From Helianthus annuus (taxonomy: Eukaryota > Streptophyta > Magnoliopsida > Asterales > Asteraceae), in the NCBI RefSeq assembly GCF_002127325.2, contig NC_035449.2, positions 81,365,451 through 81,429,450 on the forward strand: DNA of 64,000 bases. Reading direction: 5' to 3'. The position numbers and the translations under genes were made by a program. Positions 11,196 through 24,050 of this stretch are shown here, one piece after another; position 1 is the stretch's first letter; every line of letters starts with the position of its first letter. The notes under the pieces were generated by a model. The model was not told the DNA's origin, ran no database searches, and worked only from the letters and a program-made list of their open reading frames with translations.

Positions 11196-11655
11196 TGTTA
11201 GTGCACCTACGTCTGCTGACTACGTCTTCCATCAAGTCTTGAAGATTGAACAGATCAGAAATGACACAGATACCTAGAAATAGGAGATTGTATATGGATC
11301 GCTTATATGTACATATCTAGGGTCGCTCATGTGTCATGTGACGTTCAGGATCGCTCATAGGGTAATATTCAGGATCGCTTATATGGTATTGGTCTAGGAT
11401 CGCTTATGTGGACTGCCATATAAGCGACCCAAGCATTCCTATATATAGAGGAGCGATCCACAACACATAGTTGATGGTGTATTGTTCCGGTACTCTGCCG
11501 AAGTGCTGTCAGATCTTGTAACTGAGTTTAAAATCAATACAACAGCAAGTTTAAAGTGTATATAGCTTCTATAGCACCGAATTATTAGTTTCCGCCTGTT
11601 AATTCGGATACGAACTTCTCTGAACGACTCAAACAGGTCAACGAACGATCCTACA
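11196..11655 (+). repeat. 3' LTR of element C
   Basis: This 460-base LTR runs from TGTTAGTG to CCTACA, directly after a GAGGGGGAG tract, and is followed by TCAGG (11656-11660). It shows about eight substitutions against the 5' copy. Confidence 0.95.
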
Positions 11656-14600
11656 TCAGGCTTTTGTGGAGCTGTTGGATTTTTCTTCCTAAGTTCCTCC
11701 AACCTTTTATAGGTGGCCCTGACCCTAGCTTCTCCCCACTTTGACACAGAGTTCCTTGACCCATAATCAGCTGTAATAAGCTCCTCTTTCATTCTCTTCA
11801 ACTCTAATGCCTTTTCAGCTTCAAACTGTTTGAATTTTTCAGGAGGAGTCTGCTGGACTTTATTTTTGATCATTTTATGAATCCTGGCTACTTCTTTTTC
11901 AAGCTCAGGAATGGTCCAGTTTTTGTACATGTGTTTCTCCCCCTTGTATTTCTTGTAGGTCATGATATTTTCAATGTAGTCTTTTCTCAGGGTCTCATCT
12001 GCCCTTTCTGAAATTTGTTGACTAACATTTTTGGCAAATTGCTCCATTGATCTGACCTGTGTGAGAAGAAACTGATAGTTTTGCTGAAATTCCCTATCAG
12101 ATTTCCCTTGTTTATTTTTATTAGCGATATCCTCTGCTTGCTTGGCTTTAATTTCTAAATATTCTTCAATGTTGTTTGGCCTAGGATATCCTTTAACTGA
12201 GGCAAGCTCCTTTTGGTAGGGTTATCCTCAAAGTAGAAAGATTTGATTTCATCTCTAATTGGCTATGAGTTCTAAAGGAAATACAACACCTGCAGGAAGT
12301 AATGGCTTTTGAGTTTGAGTTGAAGAGAGAGAAATGGGTTTCGGAATTGTGACAAGTGCTTGGGATTTTGAAGCTGTTGGTGGTGGTGATGGAGAATCAT
12401 CATCTGGTATGATAATCCTTCTCCTCTTATTTTTAGGAGAGGCAGATGATGTTTTGGGTGGAACAGTGGAGGTGATTTGAGTGGCAGTGGTTTGTGACTG
12501 ACTAACAGTTGTTGAAACAACTGGTGTTTCAACCACTGTTGCCATTACAACAGATGTTTTAACATCTGCTGTCTTCTGCTTTATGGCAGGAAATGATGGT
12601 GGAGATGTTGTTTTTGATGGTGATAGGGTAGTGGTAGTGGTGTGTGTTGAAGTGGTGTGTGTTGTAGTGAGAGCAGTTGCTGTAACAACTGAAGTACCAT
12701 CAGATGTTGGAACAACAGAAGTTTCAGCAACTGTTTGGGTGGAGGTTTGATGTTGTTGGCTTTTGGATGATGTTTTGGAAGTATGCTTAGGAAGGCTGGA
12801 TGGTGTGGATTTGGGTTTCCTTACTTTTCTAGTAAGATTTCTTTTTGGAACAAGATTTTGATCATCCTTTTCACCAGAACAACCCTGCTCATTCAGCTCC
12901 ATGAAAGCTCTCTTCTCCTCATTCCACCTTGATAAATCCTTTGCCGCTCTATCCCTTTTTACACTTATGACACCGTCATCAAGTGCATTCTGGGTAACAT
13001 CAACCTTTTTGCTACCATCTGGCAAAGGAATGTTTCTGAGCATTGCATCCTTTTCTGGATCAAGATACACCCCATTATCAATTCCTTTCTTTATCCACTC
13101 CTTAATTTTCTCCCCCTTTTTGGCATTATCTGAGGGGATTTCATCAATATAAAGAACTGTTGGAGGAGCAGTGCCAGTGGTTGCCAACAGATGTGTTTTT
13201 AGAGCCTTGATGTATGCTTGTGTGGTTTTGAAACTAGACTCCATTGCTTCTTTGAGCTCTTGAACATGTTTTTCATGCTGCTGCTCAGCCATCTGTTGTT
13301 GTTGGTGGAGAAATGGTTGAAAAAGGTTCCAGAGCTCATTTGTAACGTCTGCTGGTGGAGGAGCAGGTGCTTGAGGTGGAACAGCAGTGGATTGTACCAT
13401 TTGAACTGTCAACAACTGATGCAACATTTCTTTGATTTCTGCAACAGTGGTATCCAGTTTTTCAACTCTGTTCGTCAATTCCTGGTACTTTAAACCATCA
13501 CCCAATTTAATGGGATCATCTGATTTCCCACTAGCAGTGGTTTTATCAGATGTTGAGGTAGGGAGTCTACTCCAAACATCAACAACTGATGCCCCTTTTT
13601 CTTGGTACTGGGGTCTTCTTCCTTCAACACTTGATAATCTTTTAATGGCACCAGTGGTTAATACAAACTCACTAGCAGATAACAGAGGTGTTATGGAAGG
13701 AATTGCCTCCATGGAAGTCTTATTGATGTAACCACTGTCCAAGTGTAGACCTGTAGGTTCAACACTTGTAGTGGTTGCTTCACTTGGATTACCACCAAGA
13801 GTTACTTGTAACTCAAGGGGTGTAACCTACTCAGGTTGTGTTGGTGGGTTAGCAAAGAGTGATACATCTGGCCCAGTCTGTTGTTGAGGTATATTCTCAT
13901 GAACAGGTGATTGAGAAGGACTAGTTTGTGCCAGGTTCAGATCAATTGCATCCAACAGTAGTTTGGTGTTTGGAGGAATTGGGGATGTGAGTTTGGGTGC
14001 AGAAAGATGAGTTGCCCTGGGTATTGGGCTGTGGATGATGGAAACAAGTACTTCCAGAGCATCATGATGTGGTAACCCTTGTTGTACAACCTGTTCTTTT
14101 TGTGAAGAGACAGGAGGAGTTTCGACTAGGGTTTGAGATATTTTTACCAACTGCTGTGAGGAAGTAGCAACAGTGGTTGCTGTCACAGGCAGTTGCTCTG
14201 GTATCTCATCCTCCAGAGTTGCCTTTTTGGTGGGTTTGGGGGGGGGGGGGGGTTTGATTTTTCTTTTTCTGTGGCTTTTTAGTGATTTTAGGTGTGGGTT
14301 TCAAGGCAGTTGGTTGGCTACCTTGATCACCTTCAGCAGTGGGCTCAGCAGCAGATACCTGAGGAGCAGTGTTTGCTGCTAAAGTCTGCTCAGGCACCTC
14401 TGCTTGTGTTTTGCAAGGTGTTGACATTCTTGTAAATGTTTCAGCAGTTAAGCTGTTTATCTGAAAAGAGTCACCTTGGTTTATTACCGCAATATCATCT
14501 TTACTGAATATTTTCTCAAAATAATAATTTAAAAATCTTGGAAACAGTAAAAATGATTTTGTTTCAACATTTTTGACCAAATCATTGAAGATTACCTGGG

Positions 14601-15181
14601 AATAGTTAAAATTTTCTTCTTGAGGTATAGCATATCCCAGATTTTGAATCTTCAATGGTATTTCATTAAAAGAAGTGGTTTTATTTGAAACACACATGAG
14701 GAGGGTATGGAATAAAAATCGTGTTGCAGGAGGGAAGAAACCTTTTTGTAAGGTATCCCTCTTCATCATTGTATCTGCATACCCTCTCTCAATGAAGTCG
14801 ATTTTTCTCGTTTTTAGGGATAGAATTTTTACCTTCTTGATCATCGAGCTGAAAGACTTCTGATAAAGATTGCGGTGTGATGCGGACTGCCTTTTTCTGC
14901 AGAGTAGAGTTAATGGCTATGACATCTTCACCTTGTTTTTCAAGGGTACAATTTTTCCAAAACTCTCTCTGAGTTTGCAGGTAAATGGGTGCATCAACGG
15001 TTAACAAAGTTTTGTACTTTGATGCGTTGAGCATATCAAGGATGGAATCAAATGTATCGATGTTGCCGGGTTTTGTGAGAAGACCCAGAAGATTATGAGA
15101 CGGTTTGTGTGGGATTTCTGTGGAGGTAGCCTTTTGAGAGGCCCCTTTAGAAGATTTTGCGGATGATTTCGACTTTGTCAT
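11656..15181 (-). pseudogene. Third ORF of element B, N-terminal piece, several breaks
   Basis: The ATG at 15179-15181 opens MTKSKSSAK, as in G. The N-terminal domain (FWKN, then ITPQSLSEVFQLDD, RFLFHTLLMCVSN, LLFPRFLNYYF) matches G and, more distantly, D's third ORF. Pro/Thr/Ser-rich tracts, a glutamine-rich coiled coil and a basic helical region (QQISERADETL, YKKYKGEKHMYK) follow. Breaks: a frameshift near 14811-14844, a 15-G run at 14238-14252 (six G in G's copy), TAG at 13827-13829 and a frameshift near 12255. C cuts the frame at 11660. Role unknown; the position matches the so-called env-like ORF of Sireviruses, but no signal peptide is evident. Confidence 0.82.
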
Positions 15182-15734
15182 TCTGAAGATGAGGATCGAA
15201 AATGAGATTGTGAAGAATTTTGATGAAATGTGATGGAAACTGCTTTTAAGAATTTAATTCGACAGTGAAGCCTTGTTTGGGGTTTGAAAGGGGGGTTTTA
15301 TGGAGGATAAGTGAATGCTGATGTGGCAGCGGTTACAAAAGGTCTGACCACTATGTACTGTCCGCATGCCATCCCCTGGTGAAGTGAAGGACAGTACTTT
15401 TGAACAGTACTGTTTGTGAAAACAACTGGTGAAGACAGTGGTTGTAACGGTAATGGAGAACAGTGGATGCTTTTAACTATCAGTGGATAGCACAGCAGTG
15501 GATACAACATTGATTTTGAACATCAGTGCTTATCAAAGGAAAATGAGAGCAGGGGATAACTCTCAGCAGTGGACATAATTTTGAAGTAGAGCAGACTTTT
15601 GAACCCATCAGTGGTTATGGCAGACTTTTAGGATTTTAATGAAAAATTCATTTTTAGCTATTTTTAAGGATGGATTTTTGATTTTCTGAAAACATTTTAA
15701 TGCTTTTATTCACAGAAAAACAGGATTTTGCCTG
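15182..15734 (-). other. Spacer between pol and third ORF of B
   Basis: No coding frame. It is homologous to 62446-62981 in G. It holds many copies of an AGCAGTGG / CAGTGGTTA / CAGTGGAT word, so the iterated word of this family lies upstream of its third ORF, as in D. No strong TATA box was found; CATAAAA near 15297 is a weak candidate. Confidence 0.65.
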
Positions 15735-18700
15735 TTATTCCATGTTTAGCATACCAATCCTAGAGATCAAGCTTTCAAAGGTGGATGTGTCTAATGCTTT
15801 GGTTAGCACATCTGCCAGCTGATCCTTAGTTGGAACATGATGCAGAGAAATCAAACCTTTTTCATAGCAATCCCTCACAAAGTGATGTCTGATGTCGATG
15901 TGTTTGGTGGTTGAGTGGGAAACTGGATTTTTGATGATATTTTCTACTGCCTGGCTGTCCAACATAAGTGGTGTCTTCAAGGCAGTGATACCAAAATCCA
16001 GTAACTGATTTTGAAGCCAGAGCAGTTGGGCTGTACAGCTTGCAGCAGCTATATATTATGCCTCAGCAGTGTATGTGGAAACAGTTGCTTGCTTTTTGCT
16101 TTGCCAAGACACTAAGCAATTGCCTAGGAATTGGCACCCTCCTGAAGTGGACTTCCTTGTTTTATCACATCCAGCAAAGTCACTATCTGAGAAACCTGAA
16201 AGCTCAATTTTACCATCAGCTGGATACCAGATACCAAGTGTGGGAGCACCTTTGAGGTGTCTGAATATCCTTTTTATAGCAATAAGGTTTGACTTTCTAG
16301 GGGCTGATTGGGATCTTGCACAGACATATGTTGCAAACATGATATCTGGTCTAGATGCAGTTAGGTACAATAAAGACCCAATCATGCTTCTATATAAGGT
16401 CTGATCAACCAAATCATCCTTTTCTTCAGACATGACCAATTTATTGGTTGCAATGGGTGTACTATATGGCTTACAATCATCCATATCAAATTTCTTTAAA
16501 AGTTCTTTGGCATATTTGCCTTGATGGATGAAAGTAGCATTTTGCAGCTGCCTTACTTGGAGACCAAGAAAGCACTGGAGTTCACCCATTACACTCATTT
16601 CAAACTCAGGTGTCATGAGTTGTCTGAACTCTTCACACATTTTATTACATGTGCTTCCAAAAATGATGTCATCCACATAAATTTGGACAATCATCAAATC
16701 CTTCCCTCTCCATTTTAAAAACAGTGTTTTATCAATCCTGCCTCTGGTGAAACCAATGGAAAGTAAAAAGGTGGACAGAGTTTCATACCAGGCCCTTGGT
16801 GCTTGTTTCAAGCCATACAAAGCTTTATTCAGCTCGCAGACATGATCTGGATTAAATGGATCCTCAAAACCTGGAGGTTGACAAACATAAACCTCCTCTT
16901 GAATCTTACCATAGAGGAATGCACATTTGATATCCATTTGATACACCTTGATGTTGTGGTTGACAGCAAAGGCCAGAAAGAGTCTGATAGCTTCAAATCT
17001 TGCTACAGGGGCAAATGTTTCATCATAGTCAATGCCCTCTTCTTGTCTGAAACCTTGAACCACAAGCCTGGCTTTATTCTTGACAACAATACCCCTTTCA
17101 TCAGTTTTATTTTTGAAGACCCATTTTGTGCCAATTGGACTCACACCCTCTGGCAATGGAACAAGCTCCCATACTTTTTGTCTTCTAAACTGTTGGAGCT
17201 CCTCTTGCATGGCTTCTACCCAGCTGTTGTCTTTCAGTGCCTATTGGTACTTGACTGGCTGATGGAGTGATAGAAAACCTGCAAAAAGACAAATGTTTGG
17301 GGTTGCCTTCTTGTGACCACCCTTCATTGATGTTGCCAATGATTTGATCTGGTGGATGAGATTTCAAGAAGATGAGCTCTCTTTGGAGCAGACTGTTTTG
17401 ACAACTATTTTGAACAACTGATGCTCTCCCTATTGAAGCAAACTTTTGAGGAATGATGATCTCATATCCATAGTCTGATGATGAATCTTCTGATGGACCT
17501 GCACTGTTAGTCTTGACAGCAGTATTTTCAAAAGTGAATTTTTCAAGATCAAACAATTCTGCAGGATTTGCAGGGATTTTCATTGATGAAAGTTCATTGA
17601 ACTTTACATTTAAAGTCTCTTCCACTGCTTTGGTCCGTGTATTGAACACTTTGTAGGCCTTAGTAGTGGTTGAGTATCCCAGGTGGTATCCCCTATCAAT
17701 TTTGGCTGCAAACTTTGAGATAGAATCTTTTAAGTTTAGAATGAAACATGGGCAACCAAAAACTTTGAAATATGAGATTAACGGCTTTATTTTATACTGA
17801 ATTTCATAAGCAGTCTTTTTGTGCCCAGGGTTGATTAAAACTCTGTTTTGGACATAGCAAGCAGTATTTACTGCCTCTGCCCAAAAAGTTAATGGCAAAT
17901 CTGAATCTGCAAGCATGGTTCTGGCAGCCTCAATCAATGTTCTGTTCTTCCTTTCAACAACCCCATTTTGCTCTGGTGTTCTAGGGATGCTGTATTGCCT
18001 TACAATCCCTTTCTTCACACAGATGGCGTCCAACTCCTTATTTTTGAATTCTGTGCCATTGTCACTCCTGAAGACTTTCACTGGAAGGTCAAATTGCTTT
18101 TCAACCTGTGTCACAAAGTCTTGCAAAATGCCTGCAGTCTCATCTTTTGAGTGTAAAAAGAAGGTCCATGTAAACCTAGAGAAGTCATCAACAATAACCA
18201 AGCAATATCTCTTCTTTTTGAGACTCATGACTTGCACTGGGCCAAACAAATCCATGTGCAGCATTTGCAAACACTGGGTTGTTTTGGACTCTTCAATGGG
18301 CTTGAAAGAGCTTTTATGCTGTTTTCCTTTTAAACAGGAAACACAGTGTTCAGGACATGAAAACATTTTTTGTGGTAAGCCTCTCACTAAGCCATTTTTT
18401 GAAATTTCATTGATTGTCTTGAGATTTGTGTGTCCCAGTCTTTTGTGCCATAGCTCTGTCTCTTTGTTAGAGGCAGCTGAGAACAGACATGCATCAGCTC
18501 TGGGACACTCTCTTGACATATCAACAACATAAACATTGCCACTTCTTTGAGCAACAAGTTTTGTTTTTCCTGATTTTATTATTGCTTCAATCTTTTCAAC
18601 CATTTCTGGTCCAACAATCTTACAATACTCCTTTGTGAAGAATGTCCCATACCCCTTGTCACTCATTTGTGAGACACTCAGGAGATTGAATTTCAGATTG

Positions 18701-18906
18701 TCTATCAGATTGACATTTTCAAATTTTACATTTCCAGACTGAACTGTACCAGACCCCAGAACTTTCCCTTTACTATTATTCCCAAAGGATATATCACCCC
18801 CTCCATGGATTTTGAAATCTTTGAGTAGGGTTTTACATCCTGTCATGTGCATGGAGCCTCCACTGTCTACATACCAAAGACTATCTAAGCATGCAGAAGC
18901 TCCCTA
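15735..18906 (-). pseudogene. pol: Copia pol of element B (protease, integrase, RT, RNase H), broken
   Basis: In order on the minus strand: aspartic protease with DSGGSMHMTG (about 18838-18867); GAG-pre-integrase (LWHKRLGHTNL...CVSCLKGKQ); integrase core with MDLFGP, RSDNGTEF and EQNGVVERKNRTL, giving the D,D,E triad; reverse transcriptase with YVDDIIFGST (YVDD 16668-16679); RNase H with DSDFAGC and the end phrase ADVLTKALD. YVDDIIFGST is typical of the SIRE/Maximus lineage. Breaks: TAG 18904-18906 before the protease, a frameshift and a TAG near 17210-17250 between integrase and RT, and TAA 16056-16058 in RNase H, where G has glutamate. All catalytic motifs are still visible. Confidence 0.92.
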
Positions 18907-18923
18907 CACATGAAGTAAAAGGA

Positions 18924-21900
18924 TTAGTTCATTAAGGTTTCCAAAGCCAATAAGGCTTTGGATGGGGTCTCAATAGTGTCTGAGCTGATGACAGATGCAT
19001 GGACAGTGGTTAGCTCAGGGGTTTGAACATTTTTGAGAATGTTTTTCTCTAACCAATGTTGGGGGTCTTGACCAATCATCTGTTGATAACCAAAAGGATA
19101 CCTGTTCACTTTGGGTTTAGAGGGCTTTTTGTAAGTCTCATAAACATGTGGGATCCTATGGTATGATGGTAGTCCCTTACCTCTTTTGAATTGATTGGCA
19201 GGGGGTGCATCAGTCACCTGAACATCTCTTTGAACAGATGTTTGGTTCAGCTGTTTTGTGACAGCTGTTTGGACCGGGACGAACAGTGGTTGTTTCTTGG
19301 TGAACTTAACAGGTGATGCTGATGAACTTAAGAATGTTTTTGCAGTGTACTCGTTCTTCTTTTCATCAAAGTTTTTGAGATACACACATTCCTTAGTTTT
19401 GTGCTTATTTTTACCACAGATGGTGCAACTTTCAGTAGAAACAATAACATTTGTTTTGTTTAGATCATGTGCTTTAAGATGAAAATAGTCTTTTGTTAGA
19501 TGATTCTTCTTTTCACAAAAATCACAAAACAGGTTTTTAATCTTTTCTCTTTTCTTCCTTTTCTCAGATTCCTTTGCAACAGAGTTTTGAATCTCTGTTG
19601 GGATATCTTTGATAGGAATGATTCTTGATTTTGGAGCTTTTACACCATCAGTGGTTGTGAAATCCATTAGTTTGAAATTTTCCAGGATATCACACTCATC
19701 AGACCATGTGGGTTTAAATTGGTATTTCTCAATTTCCTCAAAAGTTGAGGATCCCACAGGTCTTTCCAGAGTAATTTTGTTACCAAGTTTGTCAGTTATT
19801 TGAACCTCTTGGCCATTTTTGTTGGTTGGAATTATCTCAGTTGAACCAGCTTGTTTTCCAGCAGTGTTTTCAAGATCATCATATTTTCTATGTCCAATAC
19901 CAAATTTAACATTGCTTTCAAGCTGTTTTGCAAGCATAACCTCATACCCTTTACAAGACTCTACCCATCTTTCACAGGTGATCTGGGTAGACTCCAACTC
20001 CTTTTTGCAAACTTGGTATTTTTCTACTATAGTTTGGAGTTGAGTTTTGGTTATGCTCTGCTCTTCGTTTAAACTGCTGATCTCTTTATCTTTTTCAGCC
20101 AATTTGTTTCTAAGTTCTTTTAATGACTTTTCAAATTTGACTTGATCAGATAAGATTTTATTCCTAAGGTTTTCATTTACCTCTTTGATGTTAGCAAATG
20201 CAATAATGCATTTGTTTGAACACAGTTTTCAAGAACTTGTGGTGATACCTTAGCAGCAGCCATCATGGCACAGTCACATTGATGATCACCTTCTTCATCA
20301 GCTCCAACTTCTTTCTCACTAGCTTTCTTCTTTTCTTCTTCCTTTTTGTCTTCTTTGGACCAGGGGTCAGACAGTGGTTCAAGCAGGGTTTCTGAATTTT
20401 CTCCCAACAGTAGTTTACCAGCAACTGCAGTAACCACTGCTTCAGCAACTTCATCCACTGTTTCAGCACTTAGTTGTTCACCTTCAGTTTCAACCCCTTC
20501 TGGTATTGACTCTAATGCCATCAAACAAAATTCATCATCAAAAGTATCATTAGAAGCATAGAGAGCAAAATTTTCATCACCAAGTTCATCAGGCATGCTG
20601 CTCCAATCAACAAAGTCTTGTGTGAAAAAGCTTTGCTGATCTAGTTGTGTCACTGTTGGAGCAGCTTGTTGAGGTGCAACAGGTTGCACTTGTGCCTGAG
20701 GAACAGGGGCCTGAACATACTGAATTTGTGGAACAGTGGTTTGAACATAATGCACAGGCACAGGGGTTGCAGCATAATGAGCAGTATTAACATGTGCTGC
20801 AGGGGCATATTGGGTATAGTGCACAGTGTTTTGTTGTTGTGGTCTAGGGTTTGAGCCAGGGTGAGTGATTATGGGACCAGTGGTTTGACTCCTACATTCC
20901 CTAACAAAATGACCTAGCCTATTACACTTGTAACACTTGATTTTTGACTTATCCAACCCCACCCTTAAATTCCCATGAAGCCCTGGGAATTTTCTCCCTG
21001 TTCTTTTGTAGAATTTGCTTGTTCTAACACTAAGCAAAGCCAATTAATGCAAAATGTCCATTTCTTCTAAGTCAGTGGGATCAAAATGTTGCAAATCATT
21101 CAGTTCAAAACACAAGTTATCTGACATCTGGTTTTCAGTATTTGCAGTGAAAGCATAATTTGCAGAGTGAGAATCAGAGTTGTTAAAATTACCCCCAGCA
21201 GTTATGTCAATAAAGTGATCATAACTCTGATCCTTACTGCTGCTACCAGATTCTTCCTGACCAAATAGAGCTGTGCTGCCAAATGAATAGTCATCAGCAA
21301 CTTTTCCAGACTCTTGCAACTTCCTTTTCTGGTTTAACTCCCTTTCATAGGTCAGGAGTCTACCATGGAGTTGGGTCAGGGCCAGATCTTTGAACTCAGC
21401 TGAATTTCTAGTGACAAAAGCAATTGTGTCCCATTTTTCGGGCAGTGATCTAAGGAACCTGCTATTTTGAGTTGCATTTGGAAATGTAACTTTAACAAGC
21501 CTTAGTTCACTAGTGAGACAACTAAAACGTTCAAATTTTTGGGTTAATGACTCCCCTTTGATATGATAAAATGTTTCATACTGCTGATTCAGAATTTCCC
21601 TGTTGTTTTCAATAACCTCTTCCGTTCCCCCGAATTGTTCCTTCAATGCATCCCATAATTCTTTGGCACTTTTTCAATGTAACAGCCCAGCATAGATTTC
21701 ATTGGGTAGTGCAGAAGCTATGATGCTAAATGCTTTGGCATCAAGTTCGAACTTCTGAAAATCAGATTCAGTATATTTTCAGTTGGTTTAGGAATGAACT
21801 TTTTGGTGTCCTCAGCACTTGGCACCATAGGAACATGAGGACCGAAAACAACAGACCTCCAACATCCAGTGTTCTGTTGAGCAAGGATGTGACACATCCT

Positions 21901-21993
21901 TCTCTCCCAGATGTTGTATTCGTTTCTTTTAATCATAGGAGGTTTAAAAAGCGAGCCAATGTTATTCTTATCATCTTGAGATTGTGACGACAT
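18924..21993 (-). pseudogene. gag: Copia gag of element B, long form, broken
   Basis: The ATG at 21991-21993 (MSSQSQDDKNN) matches A. The gag core is followed by a CCHC knuckle (CYKCNRLGHFVREC, 20894-20935), a Gln/Pro-rich stretch, an acidic region, a coiled coil (MAEKDKEISSLNEEQ onward) and two more zinc motifs: CDFCEKKNHLTKDY, whose last cysteine is replaced, and an intact CTICGKNKHKTKEC (19386-19427). Breaks: a one-base loss near 21778, TGA 21674-21676, TAA 21044-21046 (glutamine in A) and a frameshift near 20200. The gag stop is TAA 18924-18926; pol is in another frame just downstream. Two separated knuckles with coiled coil between them is also the layout of C and D. Confidence 0.87.
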
Positions 21994-22158
21994 CCTGGTT
22001 GTTTTACAGGAACTGATTAATCAACTTTATCGATGATTAAACCTTGCTCTGTTTTTCAACACGACGAACAAACTATCAGTATCAACGATTTCGAGCTGAA
22101 CTATTTATGTCAAAATGATTGTTAAATCAAATTTGACTGTCCAAGCTCTGATACCAAT
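21994..22158 (-). other. Leader and primer binding site of B
   Basis: The minus strand reads TGGTATCAGAGC at 22145-22156, two bases inside the 5' LTR, followed by a leader of about 150 bases similar to that of A (1061-1209). Nothing else is visible. Confidence 0.88.
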
Positions 22159-22878
22159 TGTTAGGATCTGAGTTTGGATTGATTGTGATTTGTGTTTGAA
22201 TTTAGATGAACAATGAAAGAGTAGTGCAGCGGAATTTAAATGGAAGCAAACTTTTCACAATCAAACAGAAGAAATGCTTTCAATCATACATTTTCAACAC
22301 AGAATCAAATGATTAAATTTATTTCAAACTTTGATTACAATGCATGTATGATTTGCAAACTCCCCCTCAGCTCGAGCTCAGTATTTGTTCGTGCAGGAAG
22401 AATGATGGTGAAAGAGCTAAACAGAACAGTACAGAGCACTGTTCTATTTATAGGCACTAGCAAACTACTGAGCATCAAAGCTGACGTCACCATGAAAGTG
22501 ACATCTAACCTCCTAACAAACTCTTAACAACTGACCTATTCAAACACTGTTATGCTAACTACTGATGTTACAATTCAATACATAAAGTAAACATAAACTG
22601 TTGCTGCATCCTTCCACTATTGTGAACCCAGCAGTACTTGTCATGATCAGCAGTGCTTGAAACAAGGCAGTAGATCGAGCAGCAGAGCTTTAGTTCTTCA
22701 GCATACTTTGACTTGATCAGCAGCTGTAAGTCAGCAGTTTGCATGATCAGCAGATAGGAGGTCAGCAGATGTTGAAACCACTTTCAAGGGGAGAGACTTG
22801 CAACCAAACATCTGCTTATTCTGGATCCACTGCTCTGATCCAGTTTTGGCTTTCATTATCTGTTCCTTTGGTAGGGTT
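22159..22878 (-). repeat. 5' LTR of element B, main part (interrupted by D)
   Basis: The LTR starts at the TGTTAGG boundary (22159) and runs to GGGTT (22874-22878), the target duplication of D; the last eleven bases are at 57533-57543. The full length would be 731 bases against 727 for the 3' LTR. The promoter (TGACGTCA 22482-22489, TATA box 22444-22453) is intact in sequence. Confidence 0.95.
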
Positions 22879-23329
22879 TGTTGGTGCATAATGTCTAAAG
22901 CCTGCGTCTTAGTTGTAGTTGATCAATGTATAGGGTCTATTTTGGTTAATTATGTACTGTACAGGGGTTAAAGGTGAAAATGTATGACTTTCATGTAAAG
23001 GTTTCGCTTGAATGGACACATGACATACAAGCGAAACTATTTGATAAGGTTTCGCTTGTATGGTCATGTCCATTCAAGTGGAACTAATCCACCTATAAAT
23101 ACCCCATATGTTTTCTCATTTTGTATGTCGATGTCACAAGTGTAGCCGACCTGCTGACCTTGTATTTTCTGAAAGTTGAATGAGAAAACGTTGTTAAAGT
23201 GTATCTCTTCTGTTTCTACTCATTTCTTCTATGATTTTGCTTTGATTCATTCCAAATATGTGTTTCCGCTACATGTTCGGTAGGTGCTAGCTCCGATTGT
23301 CTCAAAGGAAGGACAAACTCGATCCTACA
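22879..23329 (+). repeat. 5' LTR of element D
   Basis: It runs from TGTTGGTGC to TCCTACA. It holds nested inverted copies of the GTTTCGCTTG word and a TATA box at 23093-23101. The identical-length partner is at 57077-57527. Confidence 0.96.
23001..23101 (+). promoter_or_regulatory. LTR promoter of D: nested inverted words and TATA box
   Basis: CATACAAGCGAAAC (23024-23037) and GTTTCGCTTGTATG (23049-23062) are perfect reverse complements. Around them GTTTCGCTTGAATGGACA (23001-23018) pairs with TGTCCATTCAAGTGGAAC (23067-23084) at 16 of 18 positions. CTATAAATA (23093-23101) begins eight bases after the outer arm. A cruciform, RNA stem or paired protein site are all possible. Confidence 0.7.
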
Positions 23330-24050
23330 ATTGGTATCAGAGCCGGTTGTGAGGTAGTTGACCAAAATCAAGGCATTTTTCAAGCACTTTGTGAGTTTCT
23401 GATAGTTCTGCCGGTCAAAATGGACTAAGAATTGGACATACTGTGTAAAAGTACCTAATAACAAACCCTTGAAAAGCTCAGACCTTAATTCAGCCTAAAA
23501 GTAACCAAAAATAGCTCGAGAGTAGGTTCCACTTGTGTGTCACCCTAGAGGTTCCGCTTATTTGGACCTGGAATTCAGAAGTTTCGCTTGTAGTGTTCCG
23601 CTTCAAGTGCCATTTTCAGAAAGTTCCGCTTGTTGTGTTCCGCTTCAAGTGCCATTTTCAGAAGGTTCCGCTTGTGGTGTTCCGCTTATTGTGACATAAT
23701 AGAAGGTTTCGCTTGATGGGTTAGTTTGGTTCCGCTTCAAATGTCTTTGCTAAGGTTTCGCTTGAAGGGTTAGTTTTGGTTCCGCTTCAAACATCTGTGC
23801 TGTGGTTTCGCTTGAAGGTTTCGCTTATCAGTCTTGAAATAGTTTCGCTTGTGAAGACATTGTGTAGTTCCGCTTGGTTGTACATCATCTGGGTTTCGCT
23901 TATTTGTTCATCTGAGTGGTTTCGCTTGTACGTACACTTGGTGTTTGGTTTCGCTTATTTGTCCTGTGTTAGTGAAAAATCTGTGTTAGTCTGTTTTGTA
24001 CGCGATCAAGTATTGGAAACTTATTCATTGTTCGAGATTTGTTACTAAAA
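23330..24050 (+). repeat. Leader of D with primer binding site and iterated word array
   Basis: TGGTATCAGAGC lies at 23332-23343. From about 23527 to 23960 the word GGTTTCGCTTGT / GGTTCCGCTTCAAG / GGTTTCGCTTATTTG occurs about 19 times, roughly every 23 bases, all in direct orientation. It ends about 90 bases before the gag ATG at 24051. No coding frame is convincing. Confidence 0.87.

Larger units (their letters stand above)
4468..11655 (+). mobile_element. Element C: non-autonomous gag-only (TR-GAG-like) copia relative
   Basis: LTRs of 458 and 460 bases flank a 6.3 kb interior, with TCAGG on both sides (4463-4467, 11656-11660). The interior holds a primer binding site, a long gag, a noncoding tail and a polypurine tract. 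No protease, integrase, RT or RNase H can be found in any frame. Gag and tail are related to those of D, so C probably moved with enzymes supplied by a D-like element. The two LTRs differ at about eight sites, and the 5' copy also lacks its first TG. Confidence 0.92.

Noticed and set aside
23527..23960. CRISPR-like array (short repeats with spacers)
   Set aside because: The words are only about 10-14 bases and vary, spacers differ in length, the DNA is a plant retrotransposon leader, and no cas genes exist.
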